Part shown: positions 22,391-35,160 of the stretch, piece after piece
Numbering within the stretch: position 1 is the first letter of the stretch
Layout: each line of letters begins with the position of its first letter
The notes under the pieces: model-generated
Told to the model about the DNA's origin: nothing
Databases searched by the model: none
What the model saw: only the letters and a program-made list of their open reading frames with translations
Position numbers and translations under genes: made by a program
DNA from: Evernia prunastri
Lineage: Eukaryota; Ascomycota; Lecanoromycetes; Lecanorales; Parmeliaceae
Direction: 5' to 3'
DNA length: 64,000 nt
NCBI GenBank assembly: GCA_003184365.1
Contig: NKYR01000005.1
Location: forward strand, 372,001 to 436,000

Positions 22391-24308
22391 ATGACGTCCA
22401 ATGATTGCTTTGAGAACTTGATTGCTCATCTGCAAGAAGTAAAAGATGACCCGAGCAAAAGCCTGAATGTCGACCTACTGGGAGAAATTGACTGGTCGGT
22501 CAGTGGTATGTGGTGCCTGATTTCAATGCTTCAGCCGGATCGGACGCCTGCTCTAGGGGCTGCCCCTCAAACACATATATACTGATGGCCAGTTACTAGA
22601 ATCGATCGAAGAGTCATGGAGAGATCGCATTCTCAACCAGATTGCGGATCTCCTCCCCAAGCTACAACAGGATCCTACGCCTCTCACACACGTCATTGAG
22701 CGTCTAATCTCGCCTGAGAGTTATAACTTTGATCGCGTTCTTACCATCCGACCACCGGTCGACTTTGCAGCTGGATTGTTATCCCCGCTACCTCCTATCC
22801 ACTTCACGACCCTCGCCCTCCTCGACAAGGCGAGCTTTCGAAGAAGCGACACTGAGCTTGTGGCTGGAATGGGTCACGTGGTTGCAGCTTTGGTCAAACT
22901 ATGGCTAGCCACCCCATATACGGTAGTGGCGGAGCGGGCTCGCGACTTGATAGTAGATCTGTTATTGGCAGACAAAGAAGAAGATGCGATAGATTACAGC
23001 ACGATCATACAGGAAGGCCTAATGTGGAGGAGGATTCTGCGTGATAGAGACATCTACGAATCCATCTTCTCGATCTGCAGTCTCAGCACAGCAGGTCCAG
23101 AAGGCCAACTGTCTAGGGAGCAGAAGACGACCTCTCAGGCAAGATTGCTGGAAATGCTCCTGAAGATCGACTCGGACCCCGTTAGGTCATCACAAATACC
23201 AGAGATTGAGCAACGGTTTGGTGTCATGGACGGTGGGCTGCTACATTTTGCAGCCATTCACATGGTCGACTACGAGGACGATGTCCTGATGCACATGACC
23301 TTGATCAAATTCTATGCCGATTTCCTGGGTACTGGCGACACGTTTGCACTTGACTTCCTACGACGCAACGGACTTCATACCCGCTCAATGGAATCCTACC
23401 TCGGGCCCGCGAAGCACGATGAGCTGGACTGGACCTTGTTATACGGTGCATCGGCTGACTACGTTGCAACGTACTGCTCAAAATACCTCCAGGACCTACT
23501 TTCGACACCAACCCTGGGGCACATCCTCTGGCACCTTATAGAAGTACTGGAGGAGGCATCCACGAGCTGGTGGGCGCCGGGGAGGATACCAAAACATGAT
23601 TTTCGTGTTATGATGTCCCTTCCACGTGTTATGCTCCTACCACGGCCAGAGGGCAGCTCTGTGTTGCTCTCGATCCGCGTGAAACCCGGAAGTCCAGACG
23701 CTTTTGACGCTTTAGCCCACTTTTTCCATGGTAGCGATGAGGGTAGCCCCGAAGAGAACGCCGCTGCAAGGGTTCTTTACTTCTTGGAGATGAAACATGT
23801 CTCGAGCTTTTGGGCAGACGTCGTGGTTGCAGCTGATATCGTGACCCTCAAAGAGAGTGCACTATCAGCAAATTATTTGATTGGAGCCGTCATTACAGCG
23901 CGTTGGTCTCCACTCCTGGATGACGAACGTTCGGGCTCTGGCCCGTTCAAACTTCCATCGGAACGAGAATTAGCCAGAATATGCCACGCAAGATCGCTCC
24001 CACGATCCGGCATGGAGGCCATCCTAACTCAACCAGCTCACAAAATAGTCTTGCAGTACCTGTTGAAGCCACCCCAAACTTTCGGCAGTTCTGTGGGTAG
24101 AGGGCGGGGCGATGCGGAAGGCGCCGTGTATCAGATTGCAGCTGCTAAGCATGATGTGCTTAAGCTGCTGCATCAGGAGCTCAAGGCGTGCGTAGGAACC
24201 TCGGGTAATGGTGGGAAGATGGTGGAAATCGTTGAAAGACTGGTGGCGCTGGGGCCTATGCGTGGCGCGAATGAGGCTGGAGACCGCGTTGGAACCATGG
24301 AGCAGTGA
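22391..24308 (+). CDS. Hsm3/PSMD5-like 26S proteasome assembly chaperone
   Basis: Two exons, 22391-22498 and 22593-24308, joined in phase 0 across a 94-bp intron with donor GTCAGT, encode 607 residues ('GEIDWS' to 'LLESIEESWRDRIL'). The protein is a run of amphipathic helices with an ARM/HEAT look. The segment 'PPVDFAAGLLSPLPPIHFTTLALLDK' followed by 'ELVAGMGHVVAALVKLWLATP' resembles the Hsm3 N-terminal domain annotated in filamentous fungi as 'DNA mismatch repair protein HSM3'. In yeast, Hsm3 binds Rpt1/Rpt2 and helps assemble the proteasome base. Assignment is by pattern and length, not a catalytic motif; other HEAT-repeat proteins remain possible. The C terminus (from about 530) has a short Gly-rich loop. 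Confidence 0.65.
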
Positions 24309-27300
24309 CTACTGGGAAGGAAAAAGACTCACGAGAGCATTCACAGTGCATTCATACTTGACAGGAAAACTCTGAGATTAGCGGCATGATACCACTGGAG
24401 CCATAGACATCATTAAAGCATTGACGCACAAGAAATTTGACTGGCGGCTGCACAGATGCAATGGACTCGTGACGCGAGGGAGTAGTAGTAGCAGCCCCAT
24501 TTTCAATCATTTAAAAGAAAAGAGGAACAACCGAAAGTGAAGTGTGATGCTGCATATGGCGTCTCAGGCGGCGAGAGTATCAACATGCCCCCCCTTCCCC
24601 TCCTCCCCCCGGCCCGGTGCGTTGCCAAAATCTTTATCTGCAAGGCAACGCCATGGAACATGAGTGCAAGCAAGGCGTCGCTCGATATCTGTTGACTGTC
24701 GACCGAACATGCATAGGGGGACGCTTAGACTCCCTTCAGCCCGATGATCTAGACCCCGTTTAGTGCGACACATATCACGCGGTTGGATACCCACTGTTGC
24801 ATCACGACGGCTATTTTCCAGCGTGATTGGAAAAGAGGGATGGGTGGCTGGTCTGATATCAGGCTGCTTATGGTGGTTGCGGAAGATGGCTACGCGAGAA
24901 AGGGAAAGAGAGAGAGAGCGAGAAAGGGGGAGAGAATGAATCAGTGTGTGTGGTCGAGTCAGGTAAGGCTTCCTGAGCCCTGTCTTTTATGTGCAGGACG
25001 CATGCGTGCAGCTGCAGCTGTCAAACGAGGCTGGAATGGCTGCCTAGACCTTACAGCCGTCTTTTAGAGTCACACGCGCACCGGCTTTTGGGTTCATCAG
25101 ACGGCGCGGGGTAGCCTCGTTGGACGTGGATACCAGGCTTTATGGGGGATCTCTCAGGAAACGGAGGTATCCGGCTGTCTACGCTACGAGTATCGCTATC
25201 AAGGGATATCACTCTCTAGACACGGGTATGCAGTCCTAATACCCACTTGCGCCAATGCGGTCGGGCTTCGATGCCTGGTGGCTTGAAGTTGGTGTTTGTA
25301 TCTTCGAGCCTGCTGTTTTGGTGCAGAATAGGAGCTTAGGGACTTCAAAGAACTCAGCTGACAGGTGAGCGGGAGGCTAGCTCTGGGAGGACACCGGTGT
25401 GGAAGGACTGAGCATGATAAGGTAGCGTGTGGTCCATGCTCGTTTGCGCACGGTCTTGTGGATATTGACTAGGACTAGTTGGGGCTTCATTGAATGACAT
25501 CAACATTAGGCTATTGAAGTTGGGTCGCTTGCAGGTAGGATGACGATGATTGTGGGGATCTTGACATCATTCCTGGATGATAGGATGCACTTCAGATGCG
25601 GACTTGTGCACGACCAGCAAGGCTGAAGGCATCCACTCCAAGCGCTTATGGCGAACGGTCCTCTCAGGAGAGCACGTATGTCACGCTTCCGAAACGGGTA
25701 TAGGATCGTGATTGGAAGCATCTCCACTTCGGCTGATGGGCTGACGGTCTATGCGTTGGCTGATGAGGAGTCACGACATGAAAAATTGCATTCAAATCGA
25801 GCGCGCTGGCGAGGCGGTGTAGCTGTTGTTGAGACCGGGCTGTAAGGCGTTCAAAGGGTGTGAGGGAATATGGTTGTCTGACGTTGACAGTGATCCGCCT
25901 GATTTCGAGGTTCGGAATGCGCCTCTTACCGTTTCGCCTATCGCCTCGGTTTAGGCAGCAGCAGAGCCGCCGTCGATCAGCCAGCGTCTTTCACAGGCCT
26001 GACCAGTCCGTCCGAATTGTCGTCCTAGATATTCAGCATGGGTGACATGAACTTCTGCTCACATGGAAAATAGTTGGTCCAGGCGGAGTCGAAATCCCTC
26101 TTCAATCTTAGCACGATCTCCTATCTTTGGCCTGTTACTGGGGCCCCATTTTGCCATCGAAACATTATTGTCGCGATCGCGGTTCGCATTCTCGTGGTGT
26201 TACTCGCGTCGTGCGATGTGAAGTTGTTCAGTTTTCCTACCTCATCTGCACTTTCGTTATCGTTGGCATATAAAGTCAAGCATACATCTCGAGGAAATTC
26301 GATGCACCGGAGCTACTAGTCTGGACGCTCTCATTTTTGTCATTGACAGGAGCATGTTGTAAGTAGTCTTTCTCGATATCGAGGCTAAAATAGATTCTTT
26401 TTGGGACCAAATCGAGTGGGTAACCATGCCATCTCGGGACTGAAAGGGATCGTCGTTTCAAGGTGGAGAGGATGCGCCAAATCGTGCAAAATCGCACAGA
26501 TCAGTCGACGTCCAGGCGCATTATCCCGCCTGCAAAATGCAAACGGTGATCACAGCAGCAATGGACCAATAAGATTCAACGTGATTCAGTTGGCCCGTAC
26601 AGAAACATGCTCAAACCCCCTCTCTCCCCCATTGGGCCAGGCGTGGCGACACTAGCTACAGTAATGCCCTGTCATAACGTAGCGAGAGAATTGTGCCCGG
26701 GAAAAATGATAGCAACTGATCGACTTTACAGCAGAATACCGCATCAAGCATAGAATGTTCGACATAGGACGAGAGAGAAGCGGTACGTACATTTCGGAGT
26801 GCACCATCCCTATCTGGTAGTAACTTCAGGCCACACTCTTTCAATTTGGGAGCAGGAACGTTCTTATATCTCATAGGATTATCTTATCACTTACATGCAA
26901 GGTTTATTCTCGAGAGCAAAAAGATTTGTCTTAGTTGCGCAAGGACCTCACGCAACAACAGACATGCGGAAGTCTGCACCCAAGTCATGAATTTCAAGCC
27001 TCTTGAGCCACGAGAAATGCGCCCTTGCCTGAACGCATAAGAGACCTAGATTGAGGGCTGCTTCCTAGATAAGTAGTCAGTTGCGCTTTGCGGCCATGTC
27101 GGCCAATTTGGTGATGACATAGATTCAATTCAGTAAGTACAGTGTGAAGCGACTCTTCGATCTTGGCATGGAAACTTAAATGTATCAGAACCTGGACTAG
27201 AAATCAAGTACCGCAAGCACATCCCTCCACCGGTCAGCGGATCTCGATTGGTCAACTGCTTACCGCATCAGGGAGCGACCTGAATCCTTTTCACAACAAA

Positions 27301-27356
27301 GGGACAGAGAATGAAAGTAAATGAATGGTCCCTCGCACAGCTCGGAGAGGACTCAG
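24309..27356. other. 3-kb intergenic stretch, no gene recognised
   Basis: ORFs are below about 95 residues and lack motifs. A purine-only tract (GAGA-rich) lies at about 24895-24935, and short C/G homopolymers near 24590-24615. No RNA gene was recognised. Confidence 0.5.
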
Positions 27357-28373
27357 CTATCCCTTCGAGATGTAAGTTTTGACCTGCTCCTCGCACCAAT
27401 CCCAGAATTCGACCGCCACACCTGTTCCACCATCCTTCTTGTCTTTCAAAGCCAGCAAAATATCCTCTCTAGGAGAAGGATGCCACCGCCCGAATGGAAT
27501 GGCGTACCCCCCGCCATCTTTCAACGTTACATCTTCCGACAGTCCAGCCCACAGATTCGTACACGCCCCATCCGCAGCCCGGCCCAGAATAGGATAGTAG
27601 GGCCAGTAGTATATGCGAGGCGTTGTACGCCAGGTGTTCGTACGTAAGCTCCCCGGGTTCTGAGTCAGGCTCAAGATGCCCGTATCCTGGAAGCGGCGGT
27701 GGAATTCCGACGCCAGGAGCCAGTTGCCCGCTTTCGATGCGCTATAGTGCTCGTTGCGGTTGCTATCAGGGGAGGCCAGCTGCTTCATCGTGACACCGCC
27801 CTTAGGAGCCATCAGATCGACTAGAATGGAGGAAGTCCAGATAACACGAACGCTATTCGCGTGTGCGTGCTTAGCGGTCGAGGCTAGCACTGGGAAGAGC
27901 AGCTTGGTGAGGAGGAAGGGCCCTACGCAGTTGATTCCAAAGTGGGGCTCCAGACCTTGAGCGGTTTTGAAGTCTAGCGGGGAGCTAGCCACGCCGGCGT
28001 TGTTGAAGAGCACGTCGAGACGGGTCTCAGCTGCGCAGAAGGCGGCGACAGAGGCCGCAATACTGGACAGATCGGCAAGGTCGAGGTGAATGAACCGGAT
28101 AATTCCAGGTGTGGATTCGGCGGCGGCGGACGTTTTAATGTCGTCGATCGCCTGTAACGCGTGGGCTTTGGTACGCGTCATCATGTACACAGTGCCACCT
28201 GCGCTGTAGAGCACTCTCGATAATTCCGAACCCACCCCACTACTACCCCCAGTGACGATGAAGACCTTGCCTGCTTGGCTGGGCAGATTGGCGCCCGTCA
28301 GTGGCGGTTTTGGCGGGAAGAATTGTGTGTAGGTTAGGTAACACTGCTGGTAGATCTGCTGTATCTTAGACAT
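27357..28373 (-). CDS. Short-chain dehydrogenase/reductase
   Basis: A single exon of 338 residues, read from ATG at 28373-28371; the frame continues upstream only through a GTG. The Rossmann motif 'VFIVTGGSSGVGSELSR' is TGxxxGxG, followed by 'HLDLADL' (adenine-ring contact) and 'LFNNAGVAS' (NNAG). The catalytic Ser is in 'WTSSILVD', and 'EHYSASKAGNWLLASE' supplies Tyr-x-x-x-Lys. This matches the fungal retinol-dehydrogenase-like (WW-oxidoreductase-type) SDRs, which usually take NADP(H) and act on lipophilic alcohols or ketones; the substrate is unknown. The N-terminal 'YLTYTQFFPPKPPLTG' matches this subgroup. No partner genes flank it. Confidence 0.9.
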   Translation of the reverse strand: MSKIQQIYQQCYLTYTQFFPPKPPLTGANLPSQAGKVFIVTGGSSGVGSELSRVLYSAGGTVYMMTRTKAHALQAIDDIKTSAAAESTPGIIRFIHLDLADLSSIAASVAAFCAAETRLDVLFNNAGVASSPLDFKTAQGLEPHFGINCVGPFLLTKLLFPVLASTAKHAHANSVRVIWTSSILVDLMAPKGGVTMKQLASPDSNRNEHYSASKAGNWLLASEFHRRFQDTGILSLTQNPGSLRTNTWRTTPRIYYWPYYPILGRAADGACTNLWAGLSEDVTLKDGGGYAIPFGRWHPSPREDILLALKDKKDGGTGVAVEFWDWCEEQVKTYISKG

Positions 28374-31300
28374 GGCTTGTGAATGTTTTGTCACTGCGGG
28401 GTGGAGCGTTGGACAGGCAGTGTTTCAGCAGCGAAGGATAGAAACGTTACGCAACTGTTAAGGCCGAGTCGATACCTTCAAGGTCAATTGCGGTACAGCA
28501 AGTGGCAGGAAAGGATTGTGTTAGGTGACGGTTGTCTCTCGGTGCAACCAACGGGTTTCTTGGAAACTGTTCGTATAGATAAATTCACTTCCGGCGCTCT
28601 GCAGCGCACCCGGCGAAGCTGAAACTTCGATCCAATCGCAAGATTGAGGATACGCGCAGCCTTTACGGCTTGGTGCTCGAATTTAACTTTATAACACACT
28701 GAGCGTGAGATATCACACCTCATTACTGCTACTAGGTTCGATGATGGTGGTGGAGCAGGCTAGCAGGATCATATGTGACACAGAAGATTCAAATACGAAG
28801 CCGCGAATACATTACGGATCAACAAGGTAGCTTGCCGACGAGCCGGCCGTTGTGAGCGCTTACACATTTTCAATTGATCGTATTGCATTCTAGCGTGCCA
28901 GTAGCTCTAGCATCGTCGGTGAATTGGAGTAAGACTATGACACGACCGCAGTCGTTAACATAGGAACATGATAGAGCGTGGCCTTGTCTCTGCCCAAATG
29001 CGGCTCTGAGACGGTTTTAAGATGGCTTCGAAAGCTCAATTTCTCTGACGACGGCATGTGGATTTGTCGATGCTCATAAGACCCTCCACGGCACATGAAC
29101 GAAGTCAGGAGCCGTGGGTCCCGGGCTAGGGGATGTAAAGAATCCGAATTACGGGTTTTGGATGGGATTCTGGGTGTCGTATCTCTCTTGTCGATTTTTT
29201 GGGAAGCTGGGGGTTGTTGACGGTAGTCTGATGCTCCGATGACTGATATGTAGTTGGACAGGATGTCCGTAGCACTGCCAGGTGTCTCGGAAGCAGCGTC
29301 TTGGAGCTATGAGACATGCAAAGGGGTATCTTGAACAACATGTCGATTGCATCGGCTACTGCGCCTTCACCACGAGCTGATTTCCCTCTGTTGCCGAGGT
29401 AAGTGACAACCGATTCTGAGGCGCCCGCTGTTCCGGACCCGGGTCGATATGAAATTAGATACAAGCTTCGTGGTTCACAACATCGCGATAATGCTTTGAA
29501 AAAGTATTCGTATTATGGATGGGTGAGGACTAAGCGTTAGCGTATTGAATGTTGGTATTTTCCATTTATCTCTCGACATCGCTGCCTTTTAAAGACCTCG
29601 CTTGAGGTATTTTAGTCAAATTCTCTTTTCGATGTAGCAACGCCATGAACAGATGGAATTCAATATCTTCGGCAGGAAAAGGCTGCTTTTATTTGCATAC
29701 ATCTTAGGAATGTTTACCGGGATACGTTGAATGGTCTTGGAAAATTCCATCCCCATCCAAGTAAAACAAGGGTGGTAAACAATAACAGTCTCTTTTTTGG
29801 GGCAATAGATCTTCTTCAAACTCCGATACTGGCCAGATCTCTTTTGTTCTATCTGCAATTGTTCATATGGCAATAGACTAGAAGAAATCGACTCCTTCTA
29901 TCAAAAATCAATTTCTGACTACAGAAAAGAAAGATTTAAGGAAGACTTCCTGACAACTGTAACTTCTTCCCAGCAACAAGCCTGAAAATTGTTCGTGGAC
30001 TTCGCCTGACCTATGCTATATTGTACAGCCATCGTAACTCCCTGTCGTCCAGAATTCTGCTACCTCTGCTACCTTGGGTTTGGCGCCCTGAGGCGGAGTG
30101 TGAGATGGGAGAGGTAAATCTGGGAGCAATGGCACAGCAGCGGCCAGAGACAAACGGAGGGCCAGAGACATCTGAGTGGGCAGACCTTGGAAGAAAAAAG
30201 CCCTAGAAACGCCATGAAGCTCGATCATAATTTGATAGCGGCGGGGATAGAGCAGAATTACGTTTCAGCGGGAATGCGCTCGGTTGGTCAGGCTATATCG
30301 GGGCAGATGCTATGACGATACCCAACAGTTCAGCTGCTTCAAGCAAGGCTAAAAGGTAAGGTATACGAGGCTTCAACGGAGATAATGGTAGGCTCAAGGG
30401 GCAGAAGAGGTGGAGAGGGGGCTGTGTCCGCCGCGACCCATTTTTGGGCCCCAGCACATGCAGCAGATGGATGGGGCCACGTTATTGAATTGTCCGGAGT
30501 TGCAGGATGTATGATATCCTCGTGAGCATCGAATCCATTTGTGTAGGAGAAAGTGCAATTTCTTGAAGGGTGATGCGGCGAGGTGACTGACAGAGGTTTC
30601 AGAGAGAAGAATGAGTAAGAATAATGAGGCTGATATGTTATGGAGCAAAGTTCGATTTGCCAAGCAATTTGGGCGGAATTCACCCACACCCATTTTGTAA
30701 GGTAACATCGAGACATCAGAACATCACCCGCCTCGCATCAGGCATGACAGATATAAGGTGCCCTATTTGAAACGCTCGGGAATGATGAGCAGGAGAATTC
30801 ATCCTTCCGCCCCCACGCAATGCCCCAAGTATCGACTATCCAATGACATCAACCTGCACCTCGCTTGATAATTATTCTCATCCTGCTCCCTTACAGAAGG
30901 CTATGTGCCGTGCAATTGACGTAGCCGCGAGCACAAATATAACATAAACATCAGGCTCGAAGATTTGAAACACCACGGCCAGCTGCAGCACATCGATGCC
31001 TCTGTCTTGGGGGCCACTTCTACCCACTTTAGCACTCACCGTGCCGTACCGTGCCGAAGGTAGAACGCATTATTACGACATGTCATCCATCAAAGAATCA
31101 GTCTCATCATGTTCCCCTCCAACTTATGCTGAGTCCCAGTCATCTTGAAACTTCAGTCAATAACCAGCTGGAACCTCCCATCCACCACCAACGATACGGC
31201 TCAGCCCTGATATCGTCTGTCGTTGCATGCTCTTGGAGATGAGCTTCAGCCTTCTTCTGGGGAGGCTGCTCCTGAGAAAGACAAGGCTTTCCGCTGTCCG

Positions 31301-32169
31301 ACGTCCAAGAATACTTTCTAACTTTCCCGGCGCTTCCCCGGCGCTTCATACTTTGTCATATTCATATGTGCCTCTCTCTAGCTGGGTTTTCCAGGAGCTC
31401 AAGCTAGAGCAATGTGTTGAGCTTTCAACATCTTTTCTTTGACGGAGACCCAGGTCTCCCACTGAGACTGAACCACTCTCCATGGCTATTACAAGCGTAG
31501 AGTTCCCAGAATCAGTTGAGAACAATACGTCACTATAGTGTAGCTTAGAGCAGCTCTGGGGCCGTTACAGGATCTCAAACACCAAACATGAGGACGATGA
31601 AAGTCACCAACCATCCAGATCTTCATAGGAAGGTATGCCCGAGGCTCAGTCGCAGATCTCATCCTATCTGGGAAAAATTTCCGTCAGTATTCAAACCTGC
31701 GCCTCGTTTATTTGCTCACAGACTGGCAATTGTCAATTACCTTGTTACCAACGCTGACCTCATCTCTAAAGGAAGGTTTTTGAAACCATTGCTCATCATT
31801 CGTCTTACACACCATGTTGGCTCTTAAGAAGGTTGGACACAGACCTTTCGGAGATTTGAATACCAGCTTCAGGGCCTATCACTATTATCAACATCAAGTA
31901 CACGGCCCTTATCATCCTTCGAGGAATAGAGGTCAACGCACATGCGGCGAGTGACGCAGGCCTATGACGAGTATCACCTCTTTACTCCTGAAGGTGGCCT
32001 CAAGCAGAATCAAATGAATATAAAAAGGCCTCAACCTCCCTTCTATCGGTCCTCAGATCTATCAACCCACAGCATTCATACAACTCACCAAGCCGAACAC
32101 TCAATCCAATTCACGAATCAACTCTTCCAAAGCCAAACCCCATTCATCCGTCACTCAAACACCCTCAAA
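28374..32169. other. 3.8-kb intergenic stretch, no gene recognised
   Basis: Only short ORFs on both strands, none with domains or signal peptides. AT-richer sections lie around 29.6-30.0 kb. The right part is the upstream region of the KP4-like gene, with a TATAAAAA box at 32019-32026. Confidence 0.5.
32019..32026 (+). promoter_or_regulatory. TATA box of the KP4-like gene
   Basis: TATAAAAA about 145 bp before the ATG at 32170, followed by a CA-rich, T-poor leader typical of a strongly expressed fungal gene. Position and composition only. Confidence 0.5.
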
Positions 32170-32826
32170 ATGCACTACCTCGCCCCTACCCTTAGCCTCA
32201 GCGCCTTCCCCCTCCTCTTCAATGCCGCTGCCACCGCCCTCGGAATCAACTGCCGCGGCTCCGGCCTCTGCCCTCGCGCCACCTGGAACGACAAATCCTC
32301 CGAAACAGTCGTCCAAGCCCTCCGCGACGCTATCTGGACCGACGCGGACTCCAACTCCACTACGTACAGCAACGGCGACCACATTATTTGCGTCTCCCAA
32401 TCCCAAGCCATCACCGTCGGCGGAAGCATCAACGCGGGCGTCACCTCCGGCGCAAGTGAAGGTGGCGCAACAGGCACCGTAGGCGCGAGCGGCACATTCA
32501 GTCTCAGCGGCAACATTGGCGAGGGCGGCATTTGCGTATTTCCGCAGGACTTGGCGTCGGGCGCGAAAATCGACCTCGGTACGGTTCGAGGGCTGACCGA
32601 TGCTCTGTTAGAGCATGGGTGCAGCACCTGCGGGAGCGTGCCGATCAATTACGTGACGGAGGGCAGCAATGATCCCAAGGATGGAATTTTGACCTTCAAC
32701 TATGTGGCGAACCCTTACTGCATTGGCAGTTGCATGTCGGCGTCTGGGACGCCGCAGAACAATACGAAATTGAGGAGGGAGGTCGGCGATGTGCCGAGGA
32801 GATTGGCGCGCCCGCTTTTCGAGTAG
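32170..32826 (+). CDS. Secreted KP4-like (killer toxin Kp4/SMK superfamily) protein
   Basis: A single exon of 218 residues from ATG 32170; the upstream in-frame extension to 31942 is leader sequence. A signal peptide covers about residues 1-27, ending after 'NAAATA'. The mature start 'LGINCRGSGLC', then 'YSNGDHIICV', 'GGICVFPQ', 'LLEHGCSTCGSVPINY' and 'PYCIGSC', gives the Cys pattern and strand order of the KP4 fold. Family members in smut viruses block calcium channels, and many ascomycetes encode chromosomal homologues with roles in antagonism or host interaction. Activity here cannot be judged. A Gly/Ser/Thr-rich insert (about 80-115) and an Arg-rich C-terminal tail ('LRREVGDVPRRLARP') with possible Kex2 sites lie outside the core. 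No break was seen. Confidence 0.85.
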   Translation: MHYLAPTLSLSAFPLLFNAAATALGINCRGSGLCPRATWNDKSSETVVQALRDAIWTDADSNSTTYSNGDHIICVSQSQAITVGGSINAGVTSGASEGGATGTVGASGTFSLSGNIGEGGICVFPQDLASGAKIDLGTVRGLTDALLEHGCSTCGSVPINYVTEGSNDPKDGILTFNYVANPYCIGSCMSASGTPQNNTKLRREVGDVPRRLARPLFE

Positions 32827-33514
32827 AGACGGGTGGGTGAGCATTTGGGCAACTAGTCGAGTAGAGAAGGGAGGACATTCATTGTGACTGAGTCGTTGCA
32901 AATCTTGCAGGGCTGCTGCGCCGGCGTTGTTTGTTAAAATGCCTTCTGGGCTATCCAATAGATGAGATACAACTTGTTAAGGATGGAGTCCTTTTTCAGC
33001 GATCTGGCAAGCACGGACATCGCAAGGGTGCAGGCTTTCAGCCCATAAGCGATAAAACATTGTCGTGCCTTTTCTCATTTCTCACCTCGAAGGACTCTGT
33101 CAGCGGTGCTGAGAAGAGTCAGGGAGAGACTTCGAAGGACTAACTCAGAGCGAAACTATCGACGGCTAGAACCTTCGTGTCCTAGAGCGTAGTGGATCCC
33201 TAAAGGCTCGCCATCGATACCTGTGAACGTCTCAATCGCTGATAGTAGCACAGAGTCTTCAGCAGGAAAGGTCGAATAAGGGGGGATCAAGGGCGAGAGA
33301 TATTGGTGTCGGTACCTATATCTCGAGGAACAAATTACTTAGTGTCAAGATTTGCCGGGACGTACCGATAGTAGAGTAGCTCACCTGCTAAAAAGCGGCA
33401 ACGCCCGAGCCCGTGGCATGACTCACGAGTGAGTGGGGGGCACATCTCCTTTCTCGCCAAGAACGAACGCCATCTCATCTTGACTTGATTATCTCCATAC
33501 TCAACCATTCAACG
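32827..33514. other. Intergenic between KP4-like gene and MET2
   Basis: Holds the KP4-like 3' region and the MET2 promoter. A small ORF at 32931-33143 has no support. No motif recognised. Confidence 0.5.
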
Positions 33515-35160
33515 ATGACCACGGAAGAGGAAGGGGCCAGCGGTGTTTCCTTGACCCAGCGACTCCGTCAGTAACACCTCGCTCCCTACTTTATTGGCCG
33601 AATGCTAAATCCCGTAGAGAGAGCCCACGGCCAGCCTGAGAACCCGTTCGCTTCTCTGATTCCTGATCAGCACATCGCCATTATACCATCCTTCACTCTC
33701 GAATCTGGAGTAATCCTTCGCAATGTACCAATTGCATATAGCACTCGGGGAAGACTGTCTCCAAAGGGAGACAACGCCTTGGTCATATGCCATGCTTTGT
33801 CTGGGAGTGCCGATGTAGCTGATTGGTGGGGTCCGTTGCTGGGAGGGGCTGGGCGCGCCTTCGATATGACAAGGTTCTTCATTGTCTGCCTCAACAGCTT
33901 AGGAAGCCCGTACGGAAGTGCAAGTCCTGTCACTAGCGTGGACGGGGATGCAAACCGGGAGCGTTACGGCCCTGACTTCCCTTTGACTACGATCCGCGAC
34001 GACGTCAAGTTCGTGCCCCCTCCGTGATTCCTTGACAGCCTCTGATGTACAGCAGTATACATAGGCTCGTTCTCGATGATCTGGGAGTCAAAGGCATTGC
34101 AGCGGCCGTCGGAGGGTCTATGGGGGGCATGCTAGTCTTGGAATATGCTTACTTCGGAACCGACTACGTTCGAGCAATAGTACCGATAGCTACATCAAGC
34201 CGGCACAGTGCATGGGGTATCAGCTGGGGCGAGGCGCAAAGGCAAAGCATATACTGCGATCCTAAATACGAAGACGGTTATTATCCCTTCAACGACCCGC
34301 CAGCAGCAGGGCTTGGAGCTGCGCGCATGTCCGCATTGCTCACGTACCGAAGCCGAGATTCTTTCGAGTCAAGGTTCGGAAGGAGTACTCCGGACCCGTC
34401 CCGGAGACAAGCCATCAATGATAATCAACGACCATCAACATCACCGAACGAGCATTGGGCGGTACACAATGATGGCCACAAGGGCTCTCGTGCGACCCGA
34501 CCTCCCAGCGTCGATGGATGCGCGTCACCTCCCTCTACCTCCAAATCCGACGCGCCCCAGTCTGTTGCGCCTGACAATGCGCCTCACCTTACCGACCCTC
34601 AGTTCCATGGAGCTACAACCTTCGCGCCGCCTACGGCGCCGACACCCCTCGCGGACCGTAGACTCACAGCAACCAAGTTTTCCGCCCAACAATATCTACG
34701 ATACCAGGGGGAAAAGTTTGTGAAGCGCTTCGATAGCAATTGCTACATAGCCATCACACGGAAGCTGGACACACACGACGTCTCGAGGTATCGGGTACCC
34801 CCAGACACGCCCAATCCCGTCGCAGCGGCGCTGTCTCAGATCAAGCAGCCGGCTCTCGTCATCGGCATCGAGAGCGACGGCTTGTTCACCTTCGCGGAAC
34901 AGCAGGAGATCGCGGCCGCTATACCGGACTCGAGGCTGCGGACGATTGATAGCCCCGAAGGCCACGATGCGTTCTTGCTGCAGTTCGAACAGGTGAACAA
35001 GCACATTCTGGAATTCTTCAACAAGGTCCTTCCCGATATCATGCAGGCGCAGGGACTCGAGCTGCAGGACGGCGAGGGCGACGGACGGCAGGGACTGGCG
35101 ACGGTGCCGAGAAGTAGCACGTTTGGCGAAGCCGAGGTTGACGATATTACGGCTTGGTAG
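33515..35160 (+). CDS. MET2: Homoserine O-acetyltransferase
   Basis: Three exons, 33515-33566, 33618-34008 and 34056-35160, with introns of 51 and 47 bp, close in phase and encode 515 residues. The start gives 'MTTEEEGASGVSLTQRLQ' running into 'RAHGQPENPFASLIP', the usual fungal N terminus. Alpha/beta-hydrolase fold landmarks are 'ALSGSADVADWWGPLLG', the nucleophile elbow 'VGGSMGGMLVLEYA', the Asp in 'IGIESDGLFTFAEQ' and the His in 'SPEGHDAFLL'. The enzyme transfers acetyl from acetyl-CoA to homoserine for methionine/cysteine synthesis. A hydrophilic insert (about 255-360) rich in Pro/Ser/Asp separates lid and core, as in other ascomycete Met2. The last about 35 residues are an acidic tail. 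Confidence 0.93.

Noticed and set aside
31942..32169. N-terminal extension of the KP4-like ORF
   Set aside because: It covers the TATA box and leader; the signal peptide starts at 32170.
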